Source: an uncultured Alphaproteobacteria bacterium
GTDB lineage: Bacteria; Pseudomonadota; Alphaproteobacteria; Rhodobacterales; Rhodobacteraceae
Length of the DNA stretch: 40,976 bases
Direction: 5' to 3'
Assembly: GCA_902537215.1 (NCBI GenBank)
Contig: CACBAM010000018.1
Location: 1 to 40,976, forward strand
Below the pieces are notes generated by a model, which was given only the letters and a program-made list of their open reading frames with translations, was not told the DNA's origin and did not search any database. Made by a program: the position numbers and the translations under genes. Shown here one piece after another: positions 1-9,990 of the stretch; position 1 is the stretch's first letter, and every line of letters starts with the position of its first letter.

Positions 1-792
1 ACCAAAATGGTAGGCGGTGTTACCCCTGGAAAAGGCGGAGGAACTCACCTAGACCTTCCCATTTTCAATTCTGTGGAGGAAGCGAAGATAACTACCGGGG
101 CCAATGCAAGCGCAATCTATGTACCACCTCCATTCGCTGCTGACGCAATATTAGAAGCAGTTGATGCCGAAATCGATTTAATAGTTTGCATCACAGAGGG
201 TATTCCTATTTTAGACATGATGAGAGTAAAGTCAGTTTTATCACGATCAAAATCAATTCTAATAGGGCCAAATTGCCCAGGCGTGATAACGCCGGGGGAA
301 TGCAAGATTGGGATAATGCCGGGGCATATTCATAAAAAGGGAAAAGTAGGTGTTGTCTCACGATCTGGAACGCTAACTTATGAAGCTGTTGATCAAACGA
401 CAAAAATTGGATTAGGCCAATCGTCTTGTATTGGTATTGGAGGTGACCCTATTAAAGGAACCGAATTCATCGATGTGATTGATAAGTTTTTAAGCGATGA
501 TGAAACACAATCTATAATAATGATAGGAGAGATTGGTGGCAACGCCGAGGAAGAAACTTGTGAATATTTAGTAAAGGAGCGCAAAAAGGGAAGATCAAAA
601 CCGATTGCGGGTTTCATTGCTGGGAGAACAGCTCCCAAGGGAAGAAGAATGGGGCATGCTGGAGCTATAGTAGCAGGAGGTATGGGTGCTGCTGAAGATA
701 AAATGGAAGCAATGAAAAAAGCTGGGGTTATTGTTTCAGATAGTCCAGCCACTTTAGGAGAAGCAGTACAAGAGGCAATTCAAAAAAATTAG
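1..792 (+). CDS. sucD: Succinyl-CoA ligase (ADP-forming) alpha subunit, 5'-truncated by window
   Basis: Alpha subunit of succinyl-CoA synthetase, the TCA enzyme that interconverts succinyl-CoA and succinate with substrate-level phosphorylation of ADP or GDP. The frame is open from base 1 (T-K-M-V-G-G...), and that sequence matches an internal part of the family (E. coli SucD has [13 protein letters not shown] near residue 33). So about 30 N-terminal codons lie outside the window, and the ATG at 7 is internal, not the start. Visible marks are the CoA-binding region, [36 protein letters not shown], and the active-site phosphohistidine in [11 protein letters not shown] (His codon at 655-657). 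The C-terminus is complete. It is followed 66 bp later by sucA on the same strand; sucC is expected just upstream, outside the window. Identity is very secure; only the start is unseen. Confidence 0.97.
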   Translation, partial: TKMVGGVTPGKGGGTHLDLPIFNSVEEAKITTGANASAIYVPPPFAADAILEAVDAEIDLIVCITEGIPILDMMRVKSVLSRSKSILIGPNCPGVITPGECKIGIMPGHIHKKGKVGVVSRSGTLTYEAVDQTTKIGLGQSSCIGIGGDPIKGTEFIDVIDKFLSDDETQSIIMIGEIGGNAEEETCEYLVKERKKGRSKPIAGFIAGRTAPKGRRMGHAGAIVAGGMGAAEDKMEAMKKAGVIVSDSPATLGEAVQEAIQKN

Positions 793-858
793 ACAAACAT
801 ACTAGAAAATGCCCGTAAGTACTGTAATATTGGTAAACTGAAAAAGAAGTAAATAACC

Positions 859-3834
859 ATGAATAAAATGGATCCTAAAAACTCAAAAAAAGCGGAAGAC
901 ATCCTTAACGGCGGAAACTCTAGCTACCTTGAGTATTTACAAAATATGTATCTAAGAGACCCTAAATCGGTAGATCAATCGTGGTCATCTTTCTTTGAAA
1001 CGAGCGATACCTCAGCTGAAAAAGCATCATGGTCCAGAAGCGATTGGCCCGTAGATCAAAAACAAGATTTTGGAATACAAGATAATTGCTTTTGGAGTTC
1101 ACAATCTACAGAAGCATTAGAAGAAAAAATTTTAGCATATTCAGAAAAATCTAATTTCTTCAAAAGCACAGATAACTTGAAAGAAAAAGTGATAGATAGT
1201 TTAAGAGCTCTTATGATTATTAGAGCTTTCAGAATAAGAGGCCATTTAAAAGCAAAGCTTGACCCACTTAAAATCAATAGCCTGTCATATCATCCAGAAT
1301 TGGATCCGAAAAATTATGGTTTTTCTGAAGAAGATATGGAGAGAGAAATATACATTGATAATGTATTGGGGTTGGAAGTTGCTTCAATGAGCGAGATTAT
1401 GTCTCTACTTGAAAGAACCTACTGTGGAACCTTTGCCCTACAGTATATGCATATTTCGAACCCAGAACAGTCAGCATGGCTAAAAGAACGTATTGAGGGA
1501 CTGGGCAAAGAAATACAATTCACAGAAGAGGGACGAAAAGCTATATTAAATAAGCTCATAGAAGCTGAAGGGTTTGAAAAATTTCTTCACGTTAAATACA
1601 CAGGAACAAAAAGGTTTGGATTGGATGGGGGAGAATCCCTAATCCCTGCCATGGAGCAAATAATAAAGAGAGGAGGAAATTTAGGAGTTAAGGAGATTGT
1701 TATAGGTATGCCTCACAGAGGAAGATTATCAATATTAGCTAATGTGATGAGCAAACCTTTTAAAGCGATTTTTAACGAGTTTCAAGGTGGGAGCTATAAA
1801 CCCGAAGATGTTGATGGCTCCGGCGATGTAAAATATCATTTGGGTGCTTCGTCTGATCGAGAGTTTGATGGTAACAAAGTGCATTTATCTCTAACCGCAA
1901 ATCCTTCTCACTTAGAGGCTGTTAACCCCGTCGTATTAGGAAAAGTAAGAGCAAAGCAAGAGCAGCTCAACGATAAAGAAAGAGAAAGGGTTCTACCTGT
2001 TTTGCTGCATGGTGATGCAGCTTTTGCAGGCCAAGGTATCGTTGCTGAATGCTTTGGTCTTTCGGGTCTGAAAGGACATCGTACAGGCGGCACTATCCAT
2101 ATCGTCGTAAATAATCAAATTGGTTTCACGACCGCACCTCTCTATTCAAGATCATCACCATACCCAACAGACATTGCGCTGATGGTGGAAGCACCAATTT
2201 TCCATGTTAATGGCGATGATCCAGAGGCGGTAGTTCATGCTGCAAAAGTAGCCACAGAGTTCAGACAAAAATTTAAGAAAGACGTTGTGATTGATATTTT
2301 TTGCTACCGACGTTTTGGACATAATGAAGGTGATGAACCTATGTTTACCCAACCTATAATGTACAAAAAAATTAAAACCCATCCGACCGCCCTTGAATTA
2401 TATTCCAGAAAGCTGGAGGCAGAAGGAATACTAGGGGATGGCGAGTTGAACAAGCTTAAATCCAATTTTCAAAGCTTTTTGAATGACGAGTTCGAGGCAG
2501 GAAAAAACTACAAACCGAATAAGGCGGACTGGCTTGATGGAAAATGGTCGGGGCTTACGAAGCGACCGGACAACTACGAAAGGGGAAAAACCTCAATAAA
2601 GAAGGATGTGTTTAAAAAAATATCGAAGGTACTGACAACCGTCCCAAATAATTTCAAGATACACAAGACAGTGTCCAGAATGATTGAAAATAAAAAGGAT
2701 ACGTTAAATAAGGGAGAAGGTATTGACTGGGCAACAGCCGAAGCGCTTGCATTTGGCTCTTTATTGAATGAGGGGTTTTCGGTTAGGCTATCTGGCCAAG
2801 ATTCGAAAAGAGGAACTTTTTCTCAGAGGCATTCCGCAATTATAGATCAAGAGACTGAAGAACGTTTCTATCCTCTCTACAATATAACACAAAATTCCAT
2901 AGAGTTTGGTGTCTCGAAGATAGGTGGCAAATTGGATATTAGTCAAAAAACCCAATTTGAGGTAATTGACTCCATGTTATCCGAGTACGCTGTCTTGGGT
3001 TATGAGTATGGATACTCTCTTGCAGAACCGAATTGCTTAACCCTGTGGGAAGCTCAGTTTGGAGATTTCGTTAATGGGGCACAGATTATGATAGATCAAT
3101 TTATATCCTCGGGAGAAAAAAAATGGTTGAGAATGTCTGGGCTTGTAATGCTACTTCCTCACGGTTACGAAGGTCAAGGGCCAGAGCACTCTTCTGCTAG
3201 ATTAGAAAGATTTCTTCAGGCATGTGCAGAAGAAAATTGGATAGTGGCTAATGTTTCGACTCCGGCAAACTATTTCCATATATTGAGACGACAAATGCAT
3301 AGGCATTTTCGGAAACCACTTGTCATAATGACACCAAAATCATTACTGAGAAATAAACTTGCTGTAAGTTCATTGAAAGATTTTACAAATGGCTCTAGTT
3401 TCCACAGGATACTCAAAGATGACGCCGAAACATCAAGTAACTTTAAGCTTGCCAAAGACAGCAAAATTAAAAAAGTAGTTATTTGCTCGGGAAAAATTTA
3501 CTACGAGCTATTTATGGAAAGAAACAAAAGAAATCTAAAAGAGTTGTATTTACTCAGACTTGAACAGTTGTATCCTTTTCCCTCACAATCAATGATTAAG
3601 GAGTTATCACGTTTTAAAAACGCGACAATAACTTGGTGCCAAGAAGAGCCACGGAACCAGGGAGGATGGTTTTTTGTAGAACCAATACTGGAGATGATTT
3701 TAGGTCATATAAGCCACTGCTCTGGCAGGGCTAATTATGCTGGACGACAGTCCGCTGCTTCGCCAGCAACTGGTTTAGCAAAGCAGCATATTGAACAGCA
3801 GGGAAAACTGATTGATCAAGCTTTAGAAGTTTAA
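859..3834 (+). CDS. sucA: 2-oxoglutarate dehydrogenase E1 component
   Basis: Thiamine-diphosphate-dependent E1 of the 2-oxoglutarate dehydrogenase complex. It decarboxylates 2-oxoglutarate and transfers the succinyl group to the E2 lipoyl arm. The 991-residue length is within or slightly above the usual 930-990 range. The N-terminal E2-interaction segment is present (SSYLEYLQNMYLRDPKSV, near residue 21). The ThDP-binding core shows GMPHRGRLS near 283, GDAAFAGQG near 385, NNQIGFTT near 418 and RRFGHNEGDEP near 483. The transketolase-type pyrimidine domain (EAQFGDFVNGAQ) and the C-terminal domain (CQEEPRNQGGW) follow. A second ATG three codons in could also serve as the start; the upstream ribosome site is weak. 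It sits between sucD and sucB, 21 bp before the latter, so co-expression of E1 and E2 is likely. Confidence 0.97.
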   Translation: MNKMDPKNSKKAEDILNGGNSSYLEYLQNMYLRDPKSVDQSWSSFFETSDTSAEKASWSRSDWPVDQKQDFGIQDNCFWSSQSTEALEEKILAYSEKSNFFKSTDNLKEKVIDSLRALMIIRAFRIRGHLKAKLDPLKINSLSYHPELDPKNYGFSEEDMEREIYIDNVLGLEVASMSEIMSLLERTYCGTFALQYMHISNPEQSAWLKERIEGLGKEIQFTEEGRKAILNKLIEAEGFEKFLHVKYTGTKRFGLDGGESLIPAMEQIIKRGGNLGVKEIVIGMPHRGRLSILANVMSKPFKAIFNEFQGGSYKPEDVDGSGDVKYHLGASSDREFDGNKVHLSLTANPSHLEAVNPVVLGKVRAKQEQLNDKERERVLPVLLHGDAAFAGQGIVAECFGLSGLKGHRTGGTIHIVVNNQIGFTTAPLYSRSSPYPTDIALMVEAPIFHVNGDDPEAVVHAAKVATEFRQKFKKDVVIDIFCYRRFGHNEGDEPMFTQPIMYKKIKTHPTALELYSRKLEAEGILGDGELNKLKSNFQSFLNDEFEAGKNYKPNKADWLDGKWSGLTKRPDNYERGKTSIKKDVFKKISKVLTTVPNNFKIHKTVSRMIENKKDTLNKGEGIDWATAEALAFGSLLNEGFSVRLSGQDSKRGTFSQRHSAIIDQETEERFYPLYNITQNSIEFGVSKIGGKLDISQKTQFEVIDSMLSEYAVLGYEYGYSLAEPNCLTLWEAQFGDFVNGAQIMIDQFISSGEKKWLRMSGLVMLLPHGYEGQGPEHSSARLERFLQACAEENWIVANVSTPANYFHILRRQMHRHFRKPLVIMTPKSLLRNKLAVSSLKDFTNGSSFHRILKDDAETSSNFKLAKDSKIKKVVICSGKIYYELFMERNKRNLKELYLLRLEQLYPFPSQSMIKELSRFKNATITWCQEEPRNQGGWFFVEPILEMILGHISHCSGRANYAGRQSAASPATGLAKQHIEQQGKLIDQALEV

Positions 3835-3855
3835 GGCGTTACTTAGGGGGGTATA

Positions 3856-5019
3856 ATGATAGAGTTGAAAGTTCCTACATTAGGCGAAAGTGTAACCGAG
3901 GCAACTGTTGGCACTTGGTTCAAAAAGGCCGGCGATTACGTCGCAGTTGATGAAATGATATGCGAACTCGAAACAGATAAAGTCACTATCGAAGTACCAA
4001 GTACAATAAACGGTGTTGTGTCAAAAATTATAGTAAAGGAGGGGGAGACAGTAGAGTTAAATGCAATACTGGCTATATTAGAGGAAGGTGCAGCAGCGGC
4101 AGAAAAGAATGAAACGTTAAATAATAAAACCAGCGAAGAAAAAATTGCTGAAGAAACGAAAAGTGTGAAAAATGCTCCCTCGGCAGAAAAGATCATGAAG
4201 GAAAAAAATATTGATCCGAGCTCCTTGAAAGGCTCTGGCAGAGAGGGTCGGATTATGAAAGAGGACGTAATGAGCTTGCCAAACAATCAAAATACAAAGA
4301 CAAGCCTAATGCCTTCAATGGAATCAGAAGAAAAAGTAAAAATGACGAGATTAAGACAAACAATAGCTCGAAGGCTTAAAGAATCTCAAAATACCGCTGC
4401 AATGCTAACAACATACAATGAAGCAGATATGACAGCTATTCTGAAAATACGAAGTGAATTTAAAGATCAATTCTTCTCAAAACATGAGGTTAAACTAGGG
4501 TTTATGTCATTTTTTGTAAAAGCTTGCTGTAAAGCTCTAGAAGAAGTACCCGAGGTTAATGCTCAAATAGATGGGGACTACATAATATACAAGCAATACG
4601 TCAATATGGGAGTAGCAGTAGGAACAGATAACGGTTTAGTTGTACCAGTTTTAAAAAATGCTGATGCCATGAGCTTCTCTGATATAGAAAAGGAAATTAA
4701 TAAGATGGGCTTACTAGCACGAGATGGTAAGCTATCTATGGCAGATATGACTGGTGGAACTTTCACTATATCTAACGGCGGTATATATGGATCTTTAATG
4801 TCCTCGCCTATTTTAAATTCACCTGAGTCAGGTATACTTGGAATGCATAAAATTCAAGAAAGACCGATGGCTATTGATGGAAAAATTGAGATACTGCCTA
4901 TGATGTATCTTGCACTGAGTTATGACCATCGTATTGTAGATGGGAAGGGTGCTGTTACATTTTTAGTCAGGGTAAAAGAAAACTTGGAAGATCCACGTCG
5001 ATTGTTGATTGATCTATAA
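3856..5019 (+). CDS. sucB: Dihydrolipoyllysine succinyltransferase, 2-oxoglutarate dehydrogenase E2
   Basis: E2 core of the 2-oxoglutarate dehydrogenase complex, transferring succinyl from its lipoyl arm to CoA. The 387 residues show one lipoyl domain (about 1-76, lipoylated Lys42 in [12 protein letters not shown]), a short charged linker, a peripheral-subunit-binding domain (about 107-140, with [14 protein letters not shown]), and the catalytic acyltransferase domain from about 155 to the end. The active site is [12 protein letters not shown], with His358 and Asp362. The start is well supported by a purine-rich site (TTAGGGGGG) a few bases upstream. The gene lies between sucA and lpd with gaps of about 21 bp, in the order E1-E2-E3. 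The VDGKGAV active-site context and the position after sucA favour SucB over pyruvate dehydrogenase AceF. Confidence 0.96.
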   Translation: MIELKVPTLGESVTEATVGTWFKKAGDYVAVDEMICELETDKVTIEVPSTINGVVSKIIVKEGETVELNAILAILEEGAAAAEKNETLNNKTSEEKIAEETKSVKNAPSAEKIMKEKNIDPSSLKGSGREGRIMKEDVMSLPNNQNTKTSLMPSMESEEKVKMTRLRQTIARRLKESQNTAAMLTTYNEADMTAILKIRSEFKDQFFSKHEVKLGFMSFFVKACCKALEEVPEVNAQIDGDYIIYKQYVNMGVAVGTDNGLVVPVLKNADAMSFSDIEKEINKMGLLARDGKLSMADMTGGTFTISNGGIYGSLMSSPILNSPESGILGMHKIQERPMAIDGKIEILPMMYLALSYDHRIVDGKGAVTFLVRVKENLEDPRRLLIDL

Positions 5020-5040
5020 ATTATAAAATAAGGATTTCAA

Positions 5041-6429
5041 ATGGAAAAATTCGATGCGATAGTTATTGGCAGTGGCCCAGGCGGATATGTGTGCGCAATA
5101 AAACTCGCGCAGCTCGGAATAAAAGTTGCTTGTGTTGAAGGGAATACTTCACTTGGGGGTACCTGTTTAAATGTAGGATGTATTCCATCAAAAGCACTAC
5201 TAAATGCTTCTCACAACTATCACAACTCAGTAGAAAATTTTTCTAAAATGGGAATAGAGGTAAATCCACCGGTTGTGAACTGGGGTAAAATGCTCAGCTA
5301 TAAAGAGAGTATGATTAAAGATAATACTAAGGGGATAGAGTACCTATTTAAAAAAAATAAAATTACTTTAATAAATGGTTGGGCTAGCTTTATCGATCAA
5401 AATACAATCAGTGTTGATAATAAAATTTTTAAGGCATCCTACTTCGTTATTGCTACTGGCTCCGAGGCTTCGAGTCTAAAGAACATTGAATTTGACGAAC
5501 AAGTTATCGTGTCTTCAACTGGTGCATTGGAATTAAAGAAAATCCCGGAAAAAATGATAATTGTTGGTGCGGGTGTTATTGGTTTGGAAATGGGTTCAAT
5601 ATACAGTCGTCTTGGAACTGAAGTAACGGTTGTTGAATTCTTTGATAAAGTTTTAAATGGTATGGACCATGATATATCAAAAAACTTTAAATCTATATTG
5701 CAAAAACAAGGTTTTAAGTTCCACTTGAATAGCTCTGTTTCGATGATAACGAAAGAAAAAAAAGGTGTGAAAGTTACTTTTAAGCAAGTAAATTCTCATG
5801 ATCAAAATGAATTATCTGCGGATGTTGTTTTAGTGGCTACGGGAAGAAAACCTTTTACTAAAAACCTCAACCTCGAAAACATCGGAGTGACGTTGAACTC
5901 CAAAGGACAAATTGAAACTGATAATAATTGGAGGACAACTGCAACAAATATATTTGCTTTAGGTGATGTGACATCAGGACCAATGTTAGCCCACAAAGCA
6001 GAAGAAGAAGGTATAGCCGTCGCTGAAATAATTGCGGGACAAGCTGGACATGTGAATTTTCAAGTAATACCCAGCGTTGTTTATACTGATCCTGAGGTTG
6101 CTGCTGTTGGCAAAACAGAAAATGAATTAAAAGAAGAAGGTATACAAATTAAAGTTGGAAAATTTTCATTTATGGGTAATGGTCGTGCAAAGACAGTTTT
6201 TTCTAGTAACGGTTTTGTAAAAATTATAGCCGACTCAAATAATGACAGAATTCTAGGGGCTCACATCATTGGGCCTGCTGCCGGTGATCTTATACATGAA
6301 GTATGCATAGCGATGGAATTTGGTGCGAGCACCGAAGATTTAGCAAGAACGTGCCATGCTCACCCAACTTTTTCAGAGGCGGTACGCGAGGCTGCACTTG
6401 CTTGTGGGCTGGGTGCAATTCACTCTTAA
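5041..6429 (+). CDS. lpd: Dihydrolipoyl dehydrogenase (E3)
   Basis: FAD-dependent E3 that reoxidises the dihydrolipoyl arm of 2-oxo acid dehydrogenase complexes with NAD+. The 462-residue length is typical. It has the N-terminal FAD motif GSGPGGY (residues 10-16), the redox-active disulfide Cys42-Cys47 in [13 protein letters not shown], a second Rossmann motif for NAD ([12 protein letters not shown]), the second FAD motif [17 protein letters not shown], and the C-terminal catalytic His441-Glu446 pair (HPTFSE) supplied across the dimer. An AAGG site precedes the ATG. As last gene of the suc run it probably serves the 2-oxoglutarate complex; whether other complexes share it cannot be judged from this window. 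Confidence 0.97.
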   Translation: MEKFDAIVIGSGPGGYVCAIKLAQLGIKVACVEGNTSLGGTCLNVGCIPSKALLNASHNYHNSVENFSKMGIEVNPPVVNWGKMLSYKESMIKDNTKGIEYLFKKNKITLINGWASFIDQNTISVDNKIFKASYFVIATGSEASSLKNIEFDEQVIVSSTGALELKKIPEKMIIVGAGVIGLEMGSIYSRLGTEVTVVEFFDKVLNGMDHDISKNFKSILQKQGFKFHLNSSVSMITKEKKGVKVTFKQVNSHDQNELSADVVLVATGRKPFTKNLNLENIGVTLNSKGQIETDNNWRTTATNIFALGDVTSGPMLAHKAEEEGIAVAEIIAGQAGHVNFQVIPSVVYTDPEVAAVGKTENELKEEGIQIKVGKFSFMGNGRAKTVFSSNGFVKIIADSNNDRILGAHIIGPAAGDLIHEVCIAMEFGASTEDLARTCHAHPTFSEAVREAALACGLGAIHS

Positions 6430-6517
6430 TATTTTAAAACTCTGTATTTAATTTCTTGCAAATCATTTAACAAACATTTATCAACATCCAAGGCAATTAA
6501 CAGCTAGGAGAGAAGTA

Positions 6518-6862
6518 ATGGCAAAAGAAGAATGGGGGACAAAAAGAATGTGTCCCGAGACTGGTAAACGCTTTTATGATCTTAATAATAGTCCTGTGAT
6601 AAGCCCTTATACCGGCAAAGAACTTATACTTGATAAATCTTCATCTGAAAAAACCAAGGTAACGAGAAAAAGCGAAGAAAATATCAATGATGCAAAGTTT
6701 GAAGAATCAGAAGAATTGTTGACTATTGAGGATGATCTTATATTAGATGAGGGGGAAGATTCATCCGAATTAGATGATAAGCTTTTAGAAGATGACGATC
6801 AGGATACAGTTCCATTGGAAGAAATTACCGATGTAGCGTCTACGGACAGCGAAGAAAACTAA
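6518..6862 (+). CDS. TIGR02300 family (FYDLN acid domain) protein
   Basis: Small acidic protein of 114 residues that starts with the signature stretch [18 protein letters not shown], followed by SPYTGKE and then a long Asp/Glu-rich tail. The family is largely restricted to alphaproteobacteria and has no established function. The conserved head resembles half of a zinc ribbon (a single CP motif), so metal binding is conceivable but not shown. A good ribosome site (TAGGAGAG) lies 5 bp before the ATG, making the start secure. A possible weak promoter, TTGCAA with 17 bp to TATCAA, lies in the 88-bp gap after lpd. The gene precedes the tRNA-Ala gene. No membrane or signal segment is seen, so it is probably cytosolic. 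Confidence 0.9.
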   Translation: MAKEEWGTKRMCPETGKRFYDLNNSPVISPYTGKELILDKSSSEKTKVTRKSEENINDAKFEESEELLTIEDDLILDEGEDSSELDDKLLEDDDQDTVPLEEITDVASTDSEEN

Positions 6863-6907
6863 TTTTAAACTAATTGTTTTGGTGTTAAATTTTGAATAGA
6901 AGAAAAA

Positions 6908-6983
<76 letters not shown>

Positions 6984-6991
6984 AGAAAAAT

Positions 6992-7297
6992 ATGAAACAA
7001 GCGCGTTTTGAAAAAGTAGAGCTCAATCAAATTTTACAACTTTATGGTGTAATGGTATCACAGGGACTATGGAAAGATTATAGTATCTCTTTTTTGAAAG
7101 ACTTTGTGGTTTTTTCTGTCTACAGAAAAAATTCTGATTGGGCCCTCTTCAGTATTAAGAAAACACCAAAAAATTCAAAATACGGAAGATTGTATTCCTT
7201 AGTGGCAATGGATGGAAGAATACTGAAGTGTTCTAATGATTTAAAATCCACTCTAAGAGTATTAAAACACAAAGAACTTAAGCTGAATTTAGTCTAG
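6992..7297 (+). CDS. DUF2794 family protein
   Basis: Conserved protein of 101 residues with no known function, found mainly in alphaproteobacteria. Family-like features are the N-terminal [20 protein letters not shown], a following W-K/R-D-Y motif, VFSVYRK, and a C-terminal stretch of the form [14 protein letters not shown] ending in LRVLKHKEL. The frame is open further upstream into the tRNA gene, but the ATG at 6992, eight bases after the tRNA CCA end, gives the family's normal length and begins with the conserved region. It carries no signal peptide or membrane segment. A gamma-glutamyltransferase-like gene follows 9 bp later, so the two may be cotranscribed. Confidence 0.85.
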   Translation: MKQARFEKVELNQILQLYGVMVSQGLWKDYSISFLKDFVVFSVYRKNSDWALFSIKKTPKNSKYGRLYSLVAMDGRILKCSNDLKSTLRVLKHKELKLNLV

Positions 7298-7306
7298 GAG
7301 CACTTT

Positions 7307-8893
7307 ATGCGAGACTTCCAAAAACCTGAACGCTCTGAAGTATTTTCATCAAATGGAATGATAGCTACTTCTCACCCCCTAGCTGCAAGAATAGGACTTG
7401 ACGCTATGAGTAAAGGAGGAAACGCGATCGATGCCGCTATTACGAGTGCCCTTATGCTCGTTTTATGTGAACCACAGTCTACTGGACTTTTTGGAGATGC
7501 ATTTGCAATTATTAAAACAAAAAGGTCTAAAAACATCATTGGTTTAAATGGGTCTGGCAGGGCACCGATGAATTTGTCTAGTGACACTATGCTGTCAGAA
7601 AAAATGGAAAAGATTCCTTTAAATAGCGCCCATTCTGTTACTGTTCCAGGTGCAGTATCTTTATTTGAAGAGGTCGCGAACAAATTTGGTAATTTAGGTT
7701 TAAAAGAGCTTTGTACCCAACCAATAAAATATGCTGAAGAAGGTGTAGTAGTCAGCCCCCGTGTTTCCTTTGACTGGGAGACACACAAAGAGAAGCTTAT
7801 TGGATCCTCTGAGAGGTTTTATCTTAGTTCTGGGAGACCATATAGAGCTGGTTCTTTATTTAGGGCACCTATGCAGGCAGAAGTGTTAAGACAAATAGCA
7901 GCTAAGGGCTCAAAGGGTTTTTATCAGTCGGATATTACAGTTGACCTTGTAAACTCTTTACAAGAATTAGGCGGAGTACATACCCTTGCTGATTTCGAAG
8001 ATGTTAGTGTTCAATATGTTGATCCAATATATGCAGATCTAAAAGATGGAAGTACATTGATCGAATTACCTCCAAACGGACAGGGTATAACCGCTATAAT
8101 GATGAAAAAATTAATGGAATTATGTCATATTGAACGATTTAAAGCTGACTCCTTTGAAAGAGTTCATGTAGAGGCTGAAATAGCTAAAATAGCATATTCT
8201 GCGAGAAATAATTTCATCGGAGATCCAAATTTTTCAAAAATTAAACAAAACATATTTACAGATGAAACGTTTTTAAAACAATTGTCGAGAGAGATCTCTT
8301 TAGGAGAATTATTAAGAGATAATCTCGAAGATGACTTTTTTATGCGGAATAAAGATACTGTATTAATATGTGCAGCTGATAATGAAGGAAACGCTATATC
8401 TCTCATTTTCTCGACTTTTCATGCGTTTGGATCAGGGCTATGCTCTAGAAAATATGGACTACTTTTTCATAATCGTGGCGCTGGCTTTACTTTAAAGAAA
8501 AATCACCCAAACGAATTATTAGGTGGCAAAAGACCTCTACACACAATAATCCCTGCTATTCTCGAAGAAAAAAACGGCAGCATAATGCCATTTGGGGTTA
8601 TGGGTGGTCAATACCAAGCTAATGGTCATGCAAGAATTCTGAGTAACATAAAAGACTATGGCATGGAATTTCAAGAGGCCTTAAACTTTCCGAGAAGTTT
8701 TTATTTTGACGGTGTATTAAACTTGGAGAGAGGTTACCCAAAATCTACAAGAGAAAAGTTATCCAAAATGGGTTATAAAATAGAGGAGGCAATTATCCCC
8801 ATAGGCGGTGCGCAATTGGTACGATATGACTCTTCTGGTGTACTTGTAGGGGCATCAGACCCTAGAAAAGACGGCTGTGCGCTAGGATATTAG
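7307..8893 (+). CDS. Gamma-glutamyltransferase family protein
   Basis: Ntn-hydrolase of the gamma-glutamyltranspeptidase family, 528 residues. Members are made as precursors that self-cleave before a catalytic Thr and hydrolyse or transfer gamma-glutamyl groups, or act on related amides. Family signals are GGNAIDAAI near residue 38, the GLFGDAF stretch, the predicted cleavage site before Thr351 in KDTVLICAADNEGNA, and GGKRPLHTIIPA followed by GVMGGQYQANGH near the C-terminus. The canonical TTH...SVVD box of E. coli Ggt reads T-V-L-I-C-A-A-D here, which is closer to YwrD-like or cephalosporin-acylase-like members. No signal peptide is seen at the N-terminus, so a cytosolic enzyme is more likely than a periplasmic Ggt. 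An AGGAG site precedes the ATG. Family assignment is firm; substrate is not. Confidence 0.9.
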   Translation: MRDFQKPERSEVFSSNGMIATSHPLAARIGLDAMSKGGNAIDAAITSALMLVLCEPQSTGLFGDAFAIIKTKRSKNIIGLNGSGRAPMNLSSDTMLSEKMEKIPLNSAHSVTVPGAVSLFEEVANKFGNLGLKELCTQPIKYAEEGVVVSPRVSFDWETHKEKLIGSSERFYLSSGRPYRAGSLFRAPMQAEVLRQIAAKGSKGFYQSDITVDLVNSLQELGGVHTLADFEDVSVQYVDPIYADLKDGSTLIELPPNGQGITAIMMKKLMELCHIERFKADSFERVHVEAEIAKIAYSARNNFIGDPNFSKIKQNIFTDETFLKQLSREISLGELLRDNLEDDFFMRNKDTVLICAADNEGNAISLIFSTFHAFGSGLCSRKYGLLFHNRGAGFTLKKNHPNELLGGKRPLHTIIPAILEEKNGSIMPFGVMGGQYQANGHARILSNIKDYGMEFQEALNFPRSFYFDGVLNLERGYPKSTREKLSKMGYKIEEAIIPIGGAQLVRYDSSGVLVGASDPRKDGCALGY

Positions 8894-8900
8894 TTAGCTA

Positions 8901-9227
8901 TCAATGCATTATATCAGATAAGAGATATCTCCCTTGAGACAAGCTACCGAACAGTTGCTTCACTTCAGGGTGCCCAATTGGTTCTCCACTGTCATCGTAG
9001 AGTAAGTTTTGTTCAGACACGTAGGCGATATAATAACTTGAATCGTTCTCAGCCAAAAGATGGTAAAATGGCTGATCCTTTTTAGGTCTATGATTTTCTG
9101 GGATAGAGTTCCACCACTCTTCCGTATTATCAAAAGTAGGATCTACATCAAATATAACTCCTCTAAAGGGGTGTATTCGATGTTTTACAACCTCGCCTAT
9201 GGAAAATTTTGCATTTCTATTGAGCAT
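8901..9227 (-). CDS. hspQ: Heat shock protein HspQ
   Basis: Small YccV/HspQ-family protein of 108 residues. In E. coli, HspQ is a heat-induced factor that acts on Lon proteolysis and on stability of mutant DnaA. The family's hemimethylated-DNA-binding-like beta fold is visible in FSIGEVVKHRIHPFRGVIFD, the middle DQPFYHLLAE stretch, AYVSEQNL, and the C-terminal region with GHPEVKQLFG. It converges on the gamma-glutamyltransferase-like gene with only 7 bp between stops, and diverges from the lipoprotein gene at 9341. Upstream on its own strand a CTTGTA and a GATTAT about 14 bp apart loosely resemble a heat-shock promoter, too weak to annotate. An AAAGGT purine run precedes the ATG. Confidence 0.9.
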   Translation of the reverse strand: MLNRNAKFSIGEVVKHRIHPFRGVIFDVDPTFDNTEEWWNSIPENHRPKKDQPFYHLLAENDSSYYIAYVSEQNLLYDDSGEPIGHPEVKQLFGSLSQGRYLLSDIMH

Positions 9228-9340
9228 TTTTTTTACCTTTTAGACCAAAACCTTTGACTTTTAAATAATCGAATTTAAAAAAGTTACAAGTAAGAAGATT
9301 AATAATAAGTTAACTAGCAATCTAAATACAATAACTTTCT

Positions 9341-9916
9341 ATGCTAAAAAAAACTTTTTTCATTTTTATTGCTTTCAATTATCTCATTGTATCTGGCTGC
9401 ATGAATGTTCCAAAGAATCAAGGGGACGCTTGCTTAATAATAAAGCAAAAGAAAAGCTGGAGATCTGCGTTAAAGAAGACCGAAAGAAAATGGGGAGTGA
9501 GCCCAGGAATGCAACTTGCGTTTATAAAAACAGAATCTAATTTCAGACCAACTGCTCGCACTCAAAGGAAATATTTTCTCGGGGTCATTCCCTCAGGTAG
9601 GATTTCATCAGCCTACGGATATTCTCAAGCACTTGATGGAACGTGGAAAGATTATAAAAAAAGCACAGGACACAAATACCATAGAAGATCTAATTTCGCA
9701 CACTCTACAAACTTTATCGGATGGTATATAAACAAAACTAATAGACTATTAGGAATATCAAAAAGTAATGCATATCTTCAATATCTTGCCTATCACCAAG
9801 GTCAGGCAGGATTTAAAACAGGAGCATACAAAACTAAAAAAGCTCTGTTAGAGGTGGCAAAAAAAACGGCACTTAGCAAAAAAATATTCGATAGGCAACT
9901 TAAAAAGTGTATGTAA
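9341..9916 (+). CDS. Lipoprotein with lytic transglycosylase (SLT) domain
   Basis: Predicted outer-membrane or periplasmic lipoprotein of 191 residues with a lysozyme-like SLT fold. The N-terminus is a lipoprotein signal with lipobox VSGC (Cys20). The catalytic Glu is predicted as Glu65 in AFIKTESNF, the usual E-S-N/S-F motif. Later come SSAYGYSQALDGTW, which matches the G-x-x-Q motif, and a C-terminal AYHQGQAGF block like the conserved Y-N-x-G region. Enzymes of this type cleave peptidoglycan glycan strands, giving 1,6-anhydroMurNAc ends. It is small compared with Slt70 and resembles stand-alone alphaproteobacterial SLT lipoproteins. It lies just before the ATP synthase Fo operon with no evident functional tie. 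Domain assignment is good; biological role unknown. Confidence 0.85.
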   Translation: MLKKTFFIFIAFNYLIVSGCMNVPKNQGDACLIIKQKKSWRSALKKTERKWGVSPGMQLAFIKTESNFRPTARTQRKYFLGVIPSGRISSAYGYSQALDGTWKDYKKSTGHKYHRRSNFAHSTNFIGWYINKTNRLLGISKSNAYLQYLAYHQGQAGFKTGAYKTKKALLEVAKKTALSKKIFDRQLKKCM

Positions 9917-9930
9917 ATCTTAAATTAGGG

Positions 9931-9957
9931 TTGACTAGACTCACATGTGTTTATAAC
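9931..9957 (+). promoter_or_regulatory. Candidate sigma-70-type promoter for the atp Fo operon
   Basis: TTGACT at 9931-9936 and TATAAC at 9952-9957 match five of six consensus bases each. They lie in the gap before atpI, just after the preceding stop codon. The spacer is 15 bp, shorter than the ideal 17, which lowers confidence. If real, transcription would begin about 25-30 bases before the atpI ATG. Confidence 0.35.
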
Positions 9958-9990
9958 GTTCACATAGTTAAAAACACGAAGAAACTTACG

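Noticed and set aside
393..752. Minus-strand frame of 119 residues within sucD
   Set aside because: Shadow of a strongly conserved plus-strand gene with no recognisable family.
9907..9990. N-terminal extension of AtpI
   Set aside because: Overlaps the previous gene, is not family-like and includes the candidate promoter.
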